From Streptomyces sp. V2I9 (GTDB lineage Bacteria > Actinomycetota > Actinomycetes > Streptomycetales > Streptomycetaceae), in assembly GCF_030817475.1 (NCBI RefSeq), contig NZ_JAUSZJ010000002.1, positions 1,169,501-1,233,500 on the forward strand: 64,000 bases of DNA, read 5' to 3'. Positions 8,443 to 16,448 of the stretch are shown in pieces. The notes under the pieces are model-generated. The model made no database searches. It had not been told where the DNA came from and saw nothing but the letters and a program-made list of their open reading frames with translations. Within the stretch, counting starts at the first letter, position 1, and the number at the start of each line of letters is the position of its first letter. The translations under genes and the position numbers were made by a program.

Positions 8443-9488
8443 TCGGTGTACCCCTTGGCGCCGCCGCCGAAGAAGGTGGCCGGGTCGGGGGTGTTGAACG
8501 GGCCGCCCGCCTTCAGCCGGGCGGGCAGGTCCGGGTTGGCGAGGAAGAGCGCCCCGTAGGAGATCAGGTCGGCGATGCCGTCGTCGATCACCGTGTGGTC
8601 GCCGGGTCCGGTGGGTCCGTCGGTGTGCGCGTTGAGGACCAGGGCCCCGGAGAACGCCTTGCGCAGGGCAAGGGTCAGCTCGCGGATCGGGGTCGCCTCC
8701 AGGATGTGCAGGTAGGCGATGCCGATCGGGTCGATCTCCCGCACCAGCGCGGTGTACGTGGCCTCCGGGGCGGGCTCGTCGATACCGTTGAACGGGTTGC
8801 CGGGTGAGATGCGCAGTCCGGTGCGCTCCGGGCCGATCGCGGCGGCGACGGCCTTGACGACCTCGACGGCGAAGCGGGTGCGGGCTTCGTCGGAGCCGCC
8901 CCAGGCGTCGGTGCGACGGTTGGTGTCGGGCGCCAGGAACTGGTGGATGAGGTAGCCGTTGGCACCGTGCAGCTCGACACCGTCGAACCCGGCCTCCACC
9001 GCGTTGCGGGCGGCGGTGACGAAGTCGCCGACGGTCGCGCGGACCTCGGCGTCGGTCAGCTCGCGCGGCTCGACGAAGCTCTTCGGCCCCGTGGGGGTGT
9101 AGACCTGCCCCTCGGCCCTGACCGCGGACGCGCTGACGGGGACGAGACCGTCGGGCAGCAGGTCCGGGTGGCCGATGCGGCCCGCGTGCATGATCTGGGC
9201 GAAGATCCGGCCGCCCTCGGCGTGCACCGCGTCGGTGACCGGGCGCCAGGAGGCGATCTGCTCGGCGCTGTGCAGTCCGGGCGTGGAGGGGTAGCCCTGG
9301 CCCACGGCGGACGGCTGGATGCCCTCGGTGATCACGAGTCCGGCCGAGGCGCGCTGGGCGTAGTACGTGGCGGTCAGCTCGGTGGCGGTGCCGCCCTCGC
9401 CCGCCCGGCTGCGGGTCATCGGGGCCAGGACGATGCGGTTGGCGAGCGGGGTGCCGGCCAGGTCGATCGGGTCGAAAGCGGTGGTCAT
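8418..9488 (-). CDS. Old Yellow Enzyme family ene-reductase (NemA/alkene reductase)
   Basis: A 356-residue FMN-dependent TIM-barrel reductase of activated alkenes, nitro compounds or quinones using NAD(P)H. It begins with FDPIDLAGTPLANRIVLAPMTRSRA, the family N-terminus. QIMHAGRIGH and VELHGANGYLIHQFL follow; the His/Asn pair at about 174/177 binds the substrate carbonyl, and the Tyr three residues on (about 179) corresponds to the proton donor region. RRTDAWGG completes the signature. The ATG at 9488 is chosen over the ATG 12 bases upstream because it matches the conserved start. The gene is divergent from a MarR regulator, with two matching operator-like sites between them, so repression lifted by an electrophile or aromatic ligand is likely. 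Confidence 0.92.
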   Translation of the reverse strand: MTTAFDPIDLAGTPLANRIVLAPMTRSRAGEGGTATELTATYYAQRASAGLVITEGIQPSAVGQGYPSTPGLHSAEQIASWRPVTDAVHAEGGRIFAQIMHAGRIGHPDLLPDGLVPVSASAVRAEGQVYTPTGPKSFVEPRELTDAEVRATVGDFVTAARNAVEAGFDGVELHGANGYLIHQFLAPDTNRRTDAWGGSDEARTRFAVEVVKAVAAAIGPERTGLRISPGNPFNGIDEPAPEATYTALVREIDPIGIAYLHILEATPIRELTLALRKAFSGALVLNAHTDGPTGPGDHTVIDDGIADLISYGALFLANPDLPARLKAGGPFNTPDPATFFGGGAKGYTDYPALDAV

Positions 9489-9509
9489 GAGGGCTCCCAA
9501 GAAAGTATG

Positions 9510-9564
9510 TGGTCGGCCAACTATCGCCGCCGGACGTCACTGTAGCCCATTCATTGGCCGACCA
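9510..9564. promoter_or_regulatory. Paired operator sites between OYE and marR genes
   Basis: TGGTCGGCCAA (9510-9520) and its exact reverse complement TTGGCCGACCA (9554-9564), 44 bases apart (about four helical turns). The second sits within TTGGCCGACCAA, which is itself nearly palindromic (TTGG/CCAA half-sites). This fits two MarR dimer sites controlling both divergent genes. Confidence 0.65.
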
Positions 9565-9651
9565 AGGTAAAGTCGTGGGAAACCGTCGGGCATCATCGGA
9601 AGCCGCCCCCGAGAGCCGCCGCTCTCCGCCCGAGGACCCCAGGAGCCCGCC

Positions 9652-10179
9652 ATGACCACCGGCCGCGCCACCCCCGCGGAAGACGCCTGTACCGACGTGC
9701 CGGACGCCTGTACCGGCGCCCCGCCCACGGCGGCGCTCGGCGGGCCCGCCGGCCACGCCGTCACGCGGGTCGCCCGGCTGCACCGGATCGCGGCGGGCAA
9801 GGCGCTCAAGGGGGTAGGCCTCTATCCGGGGCAGGAACTGCTGATGACGCACCTGTGGGACCGGGGGGCCGTCCGCCAGACGGAGCTGATCAGGGCGCTG
9901 GAGCTGGACCCGTCCACGGTCACGAAGATGCTCCAGCGGCTGGAGCAGACCGGGCACGTGCACCGCCGTCCCGACCCGGCCGACCGGCGGGCGGTGCTGG
10001 TCGAGGCGACGGACGACAGCTGCGCGCTGCACACCGCGGTCGAGACTGCCTGGGGCAGGCTGGAGGAGCGGACGCTCGCGGGCCTGGACCCGGCCGAGCG
10101 CGACGAACTGGTCCGGCTGCTGTCGAAGGTCGAGGAGAACCTCTGCCAGGAGACCATGGACTGCCCGGACCGCCGCTGA
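9652..10179 (+). CDS. MarR-family transcriptional regulator
   Basis: A 175-residue winged-helix regulator. After a 30-residue Thr/Ala/Pro-rich lead, the helical dimer region (AGHAVTRVARLHRIAAGKAL) is followed by the HTH (VRQTELIRALELDPSTVTKMLQRLEQTGHV, about 73-103). The beta-wing HRRPDPADRRAVLVE is the classical MarR DxRxxxV motif. The C-terminal helix closes the dimer. The ATG has GGAG 6 bases upstream. Two cysteines near the C-terminus and two in the lead (DACT repeats) could be redox-sensitive but are not at the position known for OhrR. It most likely represses the divergent ene-reductase and itself through the paired sites at 9510-9564. Confidence 0.88.
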   Translation: MTTGRATPAEDACTDVPDACTGAPPTAALGGPAGHAVTRVARLHRIAAGKALKGVGLYPGQELLMTHLWDRGAVRQTELIRALELDPSTVTKMLQRLEQTGHVHRRPDPADRRAVLVEATDDSCALHTAVETAWGRLEERTLAGLDPAERDELVRLLSKVEENLCQETMDCPDRR

Positions 10180-10260
10180 GCCGGTTCCCTGCGGATCCGG
10201 CCGGGCACAGCGGCATCCGCACGGGTCGGCCGGTCAGCGGATCAGCCGGTGCGGACCAGG

Positions 10261-10292
10261 CGGTCGGGCGGTCGGGCGGTCGGGCGGTCAGG
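10261..10292. repeat. Four tandem copies of an 8-bp unit
   Basis: CGGTCGGG occurs three times and CGGTCAGG once. The last copy overlaps the stop codon of the minus-strand class V aminotransferase gene. A short slippage-type repeat, probably of no function beyond spacing convergent genes. Confidence 0.8.
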
Positions 10293-11346
10293 CCAGGAAC
10301 GTCAGCACCCGGTCGGTGTCGGCCTCGGTGTTGTAGAGGTGACAGGAGATCCGCAGGCTCCCGGCAGGTGCGGAGACCGCGATCCCGGCGTCGGCCAGGT
10401 GGGGCTGACGGCCCGCCAGGCCCGGCACGGAGACGATGGCCGACTCCCCCGGGACCACCGCGTGCCCCAGCCCGGTGAGCCCCGCGCGCAGCCGGGCGGC
10501 GAGCCCGGTGGCGTGTGCGTACAGGGTGTCGGCACCCACCTCGGCGAGCAGCGCGAGGGAGTGCTCGGCCCCGTGGTACGAGAGGAAGGCCGGCGGCTCG
10601 TCGAAACCTCGGGCGGTCGGGTCGAGGCGCTTCAGCGGGCCGTAGTTGTCGGCCCAGGGCGCCCCGGCCGAGACCCACCCGGCGAAGAGGGGCCGCAGGG
10701 TTTCCTGCGCTTCCTCCGTGACGGTGAGGAACGACGTGCCGCGCGGGCAGAGCAGGAACTTGAAGCCGCCGGTGACGGTGTAGTCGTACGCCCCGGCGTC
10801 CAGCGGGAACCAGCCCGCCGCCTGGGTGGCGTCCAGCAGTGTCCGGGCCCCGTGCGCGGCGGCGGCCGCGCGGACGGCGGCGAGGTCGGCCACCCGGCCG
10901 TCCGCCGACTGCACGGCGGAGAAGGCGACGAGCGCGGTCGAGGGGCGTACGGCGGCGGCGAGGCCGTCGAGCGGGACGTACCGCATCCGCAGATCACCGC
11001 GGAGCGCGAACGGGCTGACCACGGAGGAGAACTCGCCCTCGGGGCAGAGGACTTCGGCCTCGGGCGGCAGGGACGCGGCGACCAGGCCGACGTGCACGGC
11101 GACGGAGCTGCCGGTGGCGACCCGGTCCGGGTGGACCCCGGCCAGCCGGGCGAAACCGGCCCGCGCCGCCTCCACCGCGTCGAGGCTGCCCGCGCCCACC
11201 CGGCGGCCCGCCGCGTTCTCGTCGGCCAGGGCCTTGACGGCGGCGATCGTCCGGCGGGGCAGCAGACCCCAGCTGGAGGTGTTGAGGTAGGTGACCTCCG
11301 GCGCGAACTCGACGGCTGCCGCGGGGATGGGCGCGAGGATCGTCAT
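10288..11346 (-). CDS. Class V aminotransferase/cysteine-desulfurase-fold protein
   Basis: A 352-residue PLP enzyme of fold type I. Landmarks are VTYLNTSSWGLLP near the start, LLDATQAAGWFPLD with the pyridine-binding Asp, and VTGGFKFLLCPRGTSF, whose Lys is the Schiff-base residue. No catalytic Cys loop typical of SufS/IscS is seen, so it is more like the kynureninase or isopenicillin N epimerase-like branch. The ATG at 11346 (MTILAPIP) is chosen because the extra upstream codons (MIDCASRGP) look like non-coding sequence. Substrate unknown. It stands alone, convergent with marR, with a 255-base GC-rich gap upstream that shows nothing convincing. Confidence 0.8.
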   Translation of the reverse strand: MTILAPIPAAAVEFAPEVTYLNTSSWGLLPRRTIAAVKALADENAAGRRVGAGSLDAVEAARAGFARLAGVHPDRVATGSSVAVHVGLVAASLPPEAEVLCPEGEFSSVVSPFALRGDLRMRYVPLDGLAAAVRPSTALVAFSAVQSADGRVADLAAVRAAAAAHGARTLLDATQAAGWFPLDAGAYDYTVTGGFKFLLCPRGTSFLTVTEEAQETLRPLFAGWVSAGAPWADNYGPLKRLDPTARGFDEPPAFLSYHGAEHSLALLAEVGADTLYAHATGLAARLRAGLTGLGHAVVPGESAIVSVPGLAGRQPHLADAGIAVSAPAGSLRISCHLYNTEADTDRVLTFLA

Positions 11347-11602
11347 ACGGCCAGCCTGCGGCCCCCGCGACGCGCAGTCAATCACGCAGAGTCAGGCGGG
11401 ATGCCGAAGGGACGCCGACACGGCGGGCGGGACACGGGACGCGAGGCGAGACGTGGAGGCGGGGGCGGGGAACGCGAGGCGCGACCCCGGGGGCGTGCGG
11501 CGGGACGCGTAGGGCGCGAACCCGGCGATCTCCGGCACGGGTTCAGGTTCCGGCGCGCGCGCCCGCGTCCCCACGGCTCGGGCTCGCCCGGCCCGCACCG
11601 GC

Positions 11603-12319
11603 TCAGTTCCGCGGGATCTCGCAGGACCCTTCCGCGTCACAGGTCCCCGCGTCCCCGCCGATGTCGGTGAGGGCTGTGGCGGAACGGTCCTTCCACGCCT
11701 GTTCCAGCGCCTGGACGAAGACCTCGGCGGGCTGGCCGCCGGAGATCCCGTAGCGCCGGTCCAGGACGAAGAACGGCACGGCTCCGGCCCCCAGTTCGGC
11801 CGCCTCGCGCTCGTCGGCGCGGACGTCGTCGGCGTACGCCTCGGGGTCGGCGAGCACCGCCCGCGCCTCGTCGGCGTCGAGTCCGGCCTCCACCGCGAGG
11901 GCGAGCAGCACCCCGTCGTCGTAGACGGAGCGCTCCTCCGCGAAGTTCGCCCGGTAGGTGAGGGCCAGCAGTTCGTCCTGGCGGCCGCGGGCCTTGGCCA
12001 GGTGCAGCAGCCGGTGGATGTCGAAGGTGTTGCCGTGGTCACGGCCCTCGACGCGGTAGCCGAGGCCCTCGGCCCGCGCGTTGGCCGCGACATTCGCCTC
12101 CATCGCGGCCGCCTCCTCACGGGTGCGGCCGTACTTCCGGGCCAGCATGTCGATCACGGGCGCGGTGTCCCCCTTGGCGCGGGAGGGGTCGAGCTCGAAG
12201 GACCGGTGCACCACCTCGACCTCGTCCCGGTGGGCGAACGCCGCGAGCCCCTTCTCGAAGCGGGCCTTGCCGATGTAGCACCACGGGCAGGCGATGTCCG
12301 ACCAGATCTCGACACGCAT
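11603..12319 (-). CDS. DsbA-family oxidoreductase, FrnE-like
   Basis: A 238-residue thioredoxin-fold protein with an inserted helical domain. The active site CPWC is at residues 11-14 after MRVEIWSDIA, the DsbA/HCCA-isomerase/FrnE signature. GNTFDIHRLLHLA and GAGAVPFFVLDRRYGISGGQP (cis-Pro loop) follow. There is no signal peptide, so it acts in the cytoplasm, where FrnE-type proteins catalyse disulfide exchange. Two further cysteines lie in the C-terminal tail (GTCDAEGSCEIPRN), which is unusual and could form a second redox pair. It is divergent from the VOC-GNAT gene, with a 20-base palindrome between them. Confidence 0.88.
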   Translation of the reverse strand: MRVEIWSDIACPWCYIGKARFEKGLAAFAHRDEVEVVHRSFELDPSRAKGDTAPVIDMLARKYGRTREEAAAMEANVAANARAEGLGYRVEGRDHGNTFDIHRLLHLAKARGRQDELLALTYRANFAEERSVYDDGVLLALAVEAGLDADEARAVLADPEAYADDVRADEREAAELGAGAVPFFVLDRRYGISGGQPAEVFVQALEQAWKDRSATALTDIGGDAGTCDAEGSCEIPRN

Positions 12320-12378
12320 GACTCTTCTTCTCTCCGGGACTCACGGGGCGCGCGAAGGATTCGTCCGTGCGCCTGTTC

Positions 12379-12398
12379 TCCGGTACGAACACCGGAGC
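12379..12398. promoter_or_regulatory. 20-bp palindrome in a divergent promoter region
   Basis: CTCCGGT, six bases, ACCGGAG. Perfect 7-bp arms between the DsbA-like gene and the VOC-GNAT gene. Possible operator; no cognate regulator is obvious nearby. Confidence 0.35.
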
Positions 12399-12468
12399 TG
12401 ACCAGGTGATTCCCGTTCCTGAGGCAACTCGCTGGCTTCCCCTTCGGGGATCGGGGAAACTCACGCGC

Positions 12469-13374
12469 ATGATCTCGGTGGTGCAGAACGTGGCAATCGA
12501 CTGTGCGGACGCCTACGGGCTGGCCCGGTTCTGGAGCGAGGTGACCGGCTGCCCGCTGCATCCGGAGGACGGACCGGGTGTCGCGGAGGCGCAGGTGCGG
12601 TTGGCGGAGGGCCCGGCGCTGTACTTCAACCAGGTCCCCGAGCCCAAGGTGGCCAAGAACCGGATCCACCTGTGCCTGCGCCCGGACACCTCGCGCGAAC
12701 CGGAGGTGGAGCGGCTGCTGTCCCTCGGAGCCACGCTCGTAAGCGATCGGCGGAAGCCCGACGGCTCCGGCTGGGCGGTCCTCGCCGACCCCGAGGGCAA
12801 CGAGTTCTGCGTCCTGCGCAGCGCCTCCGACCGGGCCTCGACCCCATGCCCCGCCCGGCACCCTCAGGCGGCTCGCGCTCCCCGTCCGGAGGCTCCGGCG
12901 GCCGGGCCGGCGCTGCGCCCCGTCCAGGACGAGGATCTGCCGCTGTTCTTCGCCTGGATGAGCGACCCCGAGGCGACCCGTGTCGCCGCGTTCACCGCGA
13001 AGGACCCCACCGACCGGGCCGCGTTCGACGCCCACTGGGCGCGTATCCGCTCCTCGTCGGACGTGGTGATGCGCACGGTGGTGGCCGACGGGACGGCGGT
13101 GGGCCACGTCGGGGAGTACGGGGAGCCCGGCGACCGCCAGATCACGTACTGGATCGACCGCGCGCACTGGGGCCGCGGCCTGGCGACGGCCGCTCTGCGG
13201 GCCTACCTCGACGAGACGCCCACACGTCCGCTGCACGCACGGGCAGCCGCCGACAACCTCGGCTCGCGCCGGGTGCTGGAGAAGTGCGGCTTCGTGGTGA
13301 CCGGTGCGGACCGGGGGTTCGCCCGGGCGCGCGGCGAGGAGATCGACGAGGTCCTGGTCACGCTGCACGCGTAG
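12469..13374 (+). CDS. Fusion: VOC (glyoxalase-fold) domain plus GNAT acetyltransferase domain
   Basis: A 301-residue protein. Residues 1 to about 120 form a VOC domain very similar to that at 7408 (VAIDCADAYGLARFWSEVTG, NRIHLCLRPD, DPEGNEFCVL). After a 30-residue Ala/Pro linker, residues about 145-300 are a RimJ/RimL-like GNAT domain (LRPVQDEDLPLFFAWM, YWIDRAHWGRGLATAAL acetyl-CoA loop, NLGSRRVLEKCGF). The ATG at 12469 (MISVVQ) matches the VOC start, and the frame upstream is poor. It may bind a small molecule with one half and acetylate it or a protein with the other; this is inference. Both domains look intact. Confidence 0.8.
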   Translation: MISVVQNVAIDCADAYGLARFWSEVTGCPLHPEDGPGVAEAQVRLAEGPALYFNQVPEPKVAKNRIHLCLRPDTSREPEVERLLSLGATLVSDRRKPDGSGWAVLADPEGNEFCVLRSASDRASTPCPARHPQAARAPRPEAPAAGPALRPVQDEDLPLFFAWMSDPEATRVAAFTAKDPTDRAAFDAHWARIRSSSDVVMRTVVADGTAVGHVGEYGEPGDRQITYWIDRAHWGRGLATAALRAYLDETPTRPLHARAAADNLGSRRVLEKCGFVVTGADRGFARARGEEIDEVLVTLHA

Positions 13375-13497
13375 GAACCGCCCCTCCCTCACACGGCGAG
13401 GACCGTCGACCATGGCCTGATTCGGCCGTTGCGCGGCTTATGCCCAGGTCGGAAGAATGACCGGGACCGGACGGTGGCGCGGAGGACGGGGCGCTCG

Positions 13498-14496
13498 GTG
13501 AAACGCATCCATTTCACGGCGGAGGATCTGGCCCGGACACGTGTGGCCCCCACGATCGGCGTGGCGGCGGAGACGTTCGACAGCGTACGGATGCTGAGCA
13601 ACCGCGACGCGGGGCTCGCGTTCCGCGGCTGGCAGGTGTCGGTTCGCGGACGGCTGGGTGACCGGGCGGGCCCGCTCGCGGCGTTGATGCCCGCGCGGGG
13701 CCCCCTGGTCGACGCGATGTCCTTGATGGGCTCCACGCCGTCGATCGACGAGGCGGTGGACATCTGGATGGCGGCGCCCGGGGCCCTGCTGCGCGTCGAG
13801 CTGGAGCACATCGGCTTCCGCCCCACGCACCGCACGTGGGCCCGCGGACTGCTGGACGGCACGCGGGAGGCCCGCCTCCAGGTGGCCTCGGCACTCCGGG
13901 CCTGCCACCGCGTGACCGTCGCCCCGTACTGGAGCGGGGTCCGCTCCCATTTGGGTGAGGTCCGGGCCGGGTACGTGCGCGCGATGGCGGACGGCGGGGT
14001 CGAGCGGCTCCTCGCCGTGCTCGGCGGTTCGGCCGCCCGCTGGCGGCCCCCGGTGCTGGAGGTGGCCCATCCGCGCGACGAGGACGTCCATCTGAACGGG
14101 CGCGGTCTGGTCATCGCCCCGACGATGTTCTCCACCGACCAGATCGAACTGCTCCTCCCGCCGCTCGATCCGTCCCGGCCGCCCACGCTGGCCGTCCCCG
14201 CCCCGAGCTACGCTCCGCCCTGTCCCGCCCTGTGGGAAGGCGGGGGCAAGTCCGCCGTCCACCCGCTCGACGATCTGCTGGGGCGTACCAGGGCCGCGGT
14301 CCTGCGGGCGGCCGTCGCCGGGCGCCGCACGACGGACCTGGCCGGCCTCCTGGGCATCTCGCCGGCGACCACGACCCACCACACGGCGGCGTTGCGCAAC
14401 GCGCGTCTGCTCACCACCCGCCGCGAGGGCAAGGCGGCCGTGCACACGGTCACCACGCTGGGCATGGCCCTGCTGGACGGGTGCCCCCCGGTCTGA
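13498..14496 (+). CDS. ArsR-type winged-helix transcriptional regulator with large N-terminal domain
   Basis: A 332-residue regulator starting at GTG 13498 (VKRIHFTAEDLARTRVAPT), the start conserved in this Streptomyces-rich family. The first 240 residues are a domain of unknown function that may sense a ligand. The ArsR-like HTH is at about 255-320 (RAAVLRAAVAGRRTTDLAGLLGISPATTTHHTAALRNARLL) followed by the wing TTRREGKAAVHTVT. No metal-binding ELCVC motif is present, so it is not a classical metal sensor. The target is unknown; the next gene encodes a small secreted protein behind a palindromic site. Confidence 0.82.
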   Translation: MKRIHFTAEDLARTRVAPTIGVAAETFDSVRMLSNRDAGLAFRGWQVSVRGRLGDRAGPLAALMPARGPLVDAMSLMGSTPSIDEAVDIWMAAPGALLRVELEHIGFRPTHRTWARGLLDGTREARLQVASALRACHRVTVAPYWSGVRSHLGEVRAGYVRAMADGGVERLLAVLGGSAARWRPPVLEVAHPRDEDVHLNGRGLVIAPTMFSTDQIELLLPPLDPSRPPTLAVPAPSYAPPCPALWEGGGKSAVHPLDDLLGRTRAAVLRAAVAGRRTTDLAGLLGISPATTTHHTAALRNARLLTTRREGKAAVHTVTTLGMALLDGCPPV

Positions 14497-14675
14497 CGGG
14501 ACGACCCGGCCGGCACGAGGGGAACTTCCCACGGCCCGGCCCCTCTTGTTCCCACGGTCCGGCTCCTTTTGACAGCCGTCGAAATGTTGGCGGCTCCCCT
14601 TCGCCGACTCCTACGTTCGAACACGGAACGACCAACAGCCGCCCGGACGGAACGGGCGACGGACCAACCTCTCGT

Positions 14676-14694
14676 ACACGTTCCACGAACGTGT
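14676..14694. promoter_or_regulatory. Perfect 19-bp palindrome ahead of the secreted-protein gene
   Basis: ACACGTTC, CAC, GAACGTGT: 8-bp arms with a 3-base centre, ending 19 bases before the ATG at 14714. A related shorter palindrome, GTTCGAAC, lies at 14615-14622 within CGTTCGAACACGGAACG. Together they look like an operator pair built on a CGTTC/GAACG half-site. Confidence 0.55.
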
Positions 14695-14713
14695 CGACCT
14701 CTGGGGGAATCAC

Positions 14714-15061
14714 ATGATCAGAAAGCGCGTCACGGGGATGCTGGCCTCGACGGCACTCGTCCTGGCGGGGGTCGCGGCCCTCGCACCGGGCGCCGCGGCG
14801 AGCGGCCCCTCCCCCTCCACGGCGCCTCCCGCGTCGGGCGCCTCCGTCCAGCAGGCGTGCTGGGGCCAGCCGGAGCACGGCAGCGGGGGGCACTACGGGA
14901 ACAGCGGCTGGTGCGACTCGGGCCGCTACCGCCAGGCGATCAGGTGCGAAACCCTGGGCGGTAACCGCTACGTGCACTACGGGCCCTACGTCTGGGCGCC
15001 CGCGAAGAGCACCGCATGGTGCGACCTCGGCGACCGGGTCGTCGGCACCTGGCTCGAATAG
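14714..15061 (+). CDS. Small secreted protein with four cysteines
   Basis: 115 residues. Residues 1-29 are a signal peptide (MIRKR charged start, LASTALVLAGVAAL core, GAAAS cleavage). The mature chain of about 86 residues starts with a Pro/Ser stretch, then a compact Trp/Tyr/Gly-rich domain with four cysteines (QQACWG, GWCDSG, IRCET, AWCDLG), suggesting two disulfides. Similar small proteins are common in Streptomyces culture fluids and are annotated as hypothetical; some resemble protease inhibitors or morphogenetic proteins in size only. GGGGG lies just upstream of the ATG. Function unknown. Confidence 0.75.
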   Translation: MIRKRVTGMLASTALVLAGVAALAPGAAASGPSPSTAPPASGASVQQACWGQPEHGSGGHYGNSGWCDSGRYRQAIRCETLGGNRYVHYGPYVWAPAKSTAWCDLGDRVVGTWLE

Positions 15062-15302
15062 GCCGAAGGGTCCTCCGGCAAGGGCGGTCAACCCGGCATG
15101 GGACAACATCGCCGGCTCGGTCAGCAGGGGAACCTGCGGCTGAGGCCCGACGCGACAGGGGCCGGGGCCGCCGTGCGGTGAGAACCACCGGACGGCGGCC
15201 CCGCGAGGCTGTACCAGCGGACCGTCCGTCTCCCCCGCGCGGCGGAGGCGGATCGTCGCCGGGCAGGAGGCGTCGGGGCCGGCCGCGCGGAAGGCTGAGG
15301 CC

Positions 15303-16448
15303 ATGACAGCGAACCAGCGCCCCGGCGGCAGCACTCTCCCCGAGCCACGCGCGTCCGGCCCCGAGCCGTCCTCGGAGAGCCCCGGGACACCCCAGTACCC
15401 CGCCGCCCCACCTCCGTACCGCGCCGGCCGCGCGCGGTCCGCGCTCCGGGCCGTCGCCATCGCGTCCTGTGTGCCCTACATCGCCCTCAAGGTCGCCTGG
15501 GCGGCGGGCAGCCGGGTCGGCATTCCCGAGGGCAGCGGCCTGCTGGACGGCGGCACCCCGCTGGCCGTCGCCAACGCGGCCACGGTGGTGATGGACTCCG
15601 CGGTCGTCGTCCTCGCGCTGCTCCTCACCCGGCCGTGGGGCGCGCGGGTGCCCGCCTGGCTGCTGGCGCTGCCCCTGTGGGTGGCGAGCGGACTGCTGCT
15701 GCCGATCATGACGGCCTACCCGCTCCAGCTGGCCGCACGGCTCCTCGGCGGTGACGGGGGGCGGCCGGCGGCCGACGGGGGTGCCGAGCCCTTCCTCGAA
15801 CCGTGGGTCTTCGGCGTCGTCTACGGCGGCTTCATCCTCCAGGGCCTCACGCTCGGCACCCTCTTCGTGCTGTATGCCAGGGAGCGTTGGGGACACCTGT
15901 GGCAGGGGCGGCTGCGGGACGTACCGGAGAGCGCGACCGCCCCCGCCCTGCGCGCGACCGCCGTCGCCGTGGCGGTGCTGGCCCCGATCCCCGCCGCCGT
16001 CCACCTGCTGTGGGCCGCGGGCTCGACCGCCGGGCTCGACGCGGGCCGGGCAGCGGCCCGCACGAGCGACTTCCACGTCCTCGAAGCGGTCGACGCGGCG
16101 TTCATCGTCTGCGCCGCAGTCGGGGTCCTGCTGCTCGCCTTCCGGCGCGGCGGCCGGATGCCGCTGCGGCTGCCGCTCGCCCTGGCCTGGGCCGGTTCGG
16201 CCCAGACGGCGTGCTGGGGCGGCTGGCTCACGCTCGCCGCGCTGGCGAGCGCGGGCGACGGGGCGGACCGGCCGACAACGGTGATGGTGGTGATCTACGC
16301 TGTGCAGATGCTGGCCGGGGCGCTCATCGTGACACTGGGCGCGCACTTCTTCGCGGAGCGCTCGGCGGTCCGGCCCGTCTCCGTCCCCGGCCCGTCCCCT
16401 GCCGCTGGCCCCGCACACCCCGCGCCCCGCGAGAAGCGGCTGCCATGA
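15303..16448 (+). CDS. Polytopic membrane protein, first gene of a two-component operon
   Basis: 381 residues. A 45-residue Pro/Ser-rich cytoplasmic lead is followed by about eight hydrophobic segments (for example AVAIASCVPYIALKVAW, VVMDSAVVVLALLL, VFGVVYGGFILQGLTL, TAVAVAVLAPIPAAVHLLW, IVCAAVGVLLLAF). Its TGA overlaps the ATG of the histidine kinase gene (ATGA), so the two are translationally coupled. It may be a sensory partner, a transporter-like accessory or the target of the kinase. No family could be recognised with certainty. Confidence 0.72.
   Translation: MTANQRPGGSTLPEPRASGPEPSSESPGTPQYPAAPPPYRAGRARSALRAVAIASCVPYIALKVAWAAGSRVGIPEGSGLLDGGTPLAVANAATVVMDSAVVVLALLLTRPWGARVPAWLLALPLWVASGLLLPIMTAYPLQLAARLLGGDGGRPAADGGAEPFLEPWVFGVVYGGFILQGLTLGTLFVLYARERWGHLWQGRLRDVPESATAPALRATAVAVAVLAPIPAAVHLLWAAGSTAGLDAGRAAARTSDFHVLEAVDAAFIVCAAVGVLLLAFRRGGRMPLRLPLALAWAGSAQTACWGGWLTLAALASAGDGADRPTTVMVVIYAVQMLAGALIVTLGAHFFAERSAVRPVSVPGPSPAAGPAHPAPREKRLP

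Noticed and set aside
5434..10032. A minus-strand open frame of about 1500 codons opposite the ect cluster, the OYE gene and marR
   Set aside because: It has no family similarity, is rich in Arg/Gly/Pro and lies antisense to or out of frame with well-supported genes. Long empty frames are expected in DNA of this GC content.
10261..10292. 8-bp tandem repeat considered as a CRISPR remnant
   Set aside because: Units are too short, directly abutting, with no spacers or cas genes.
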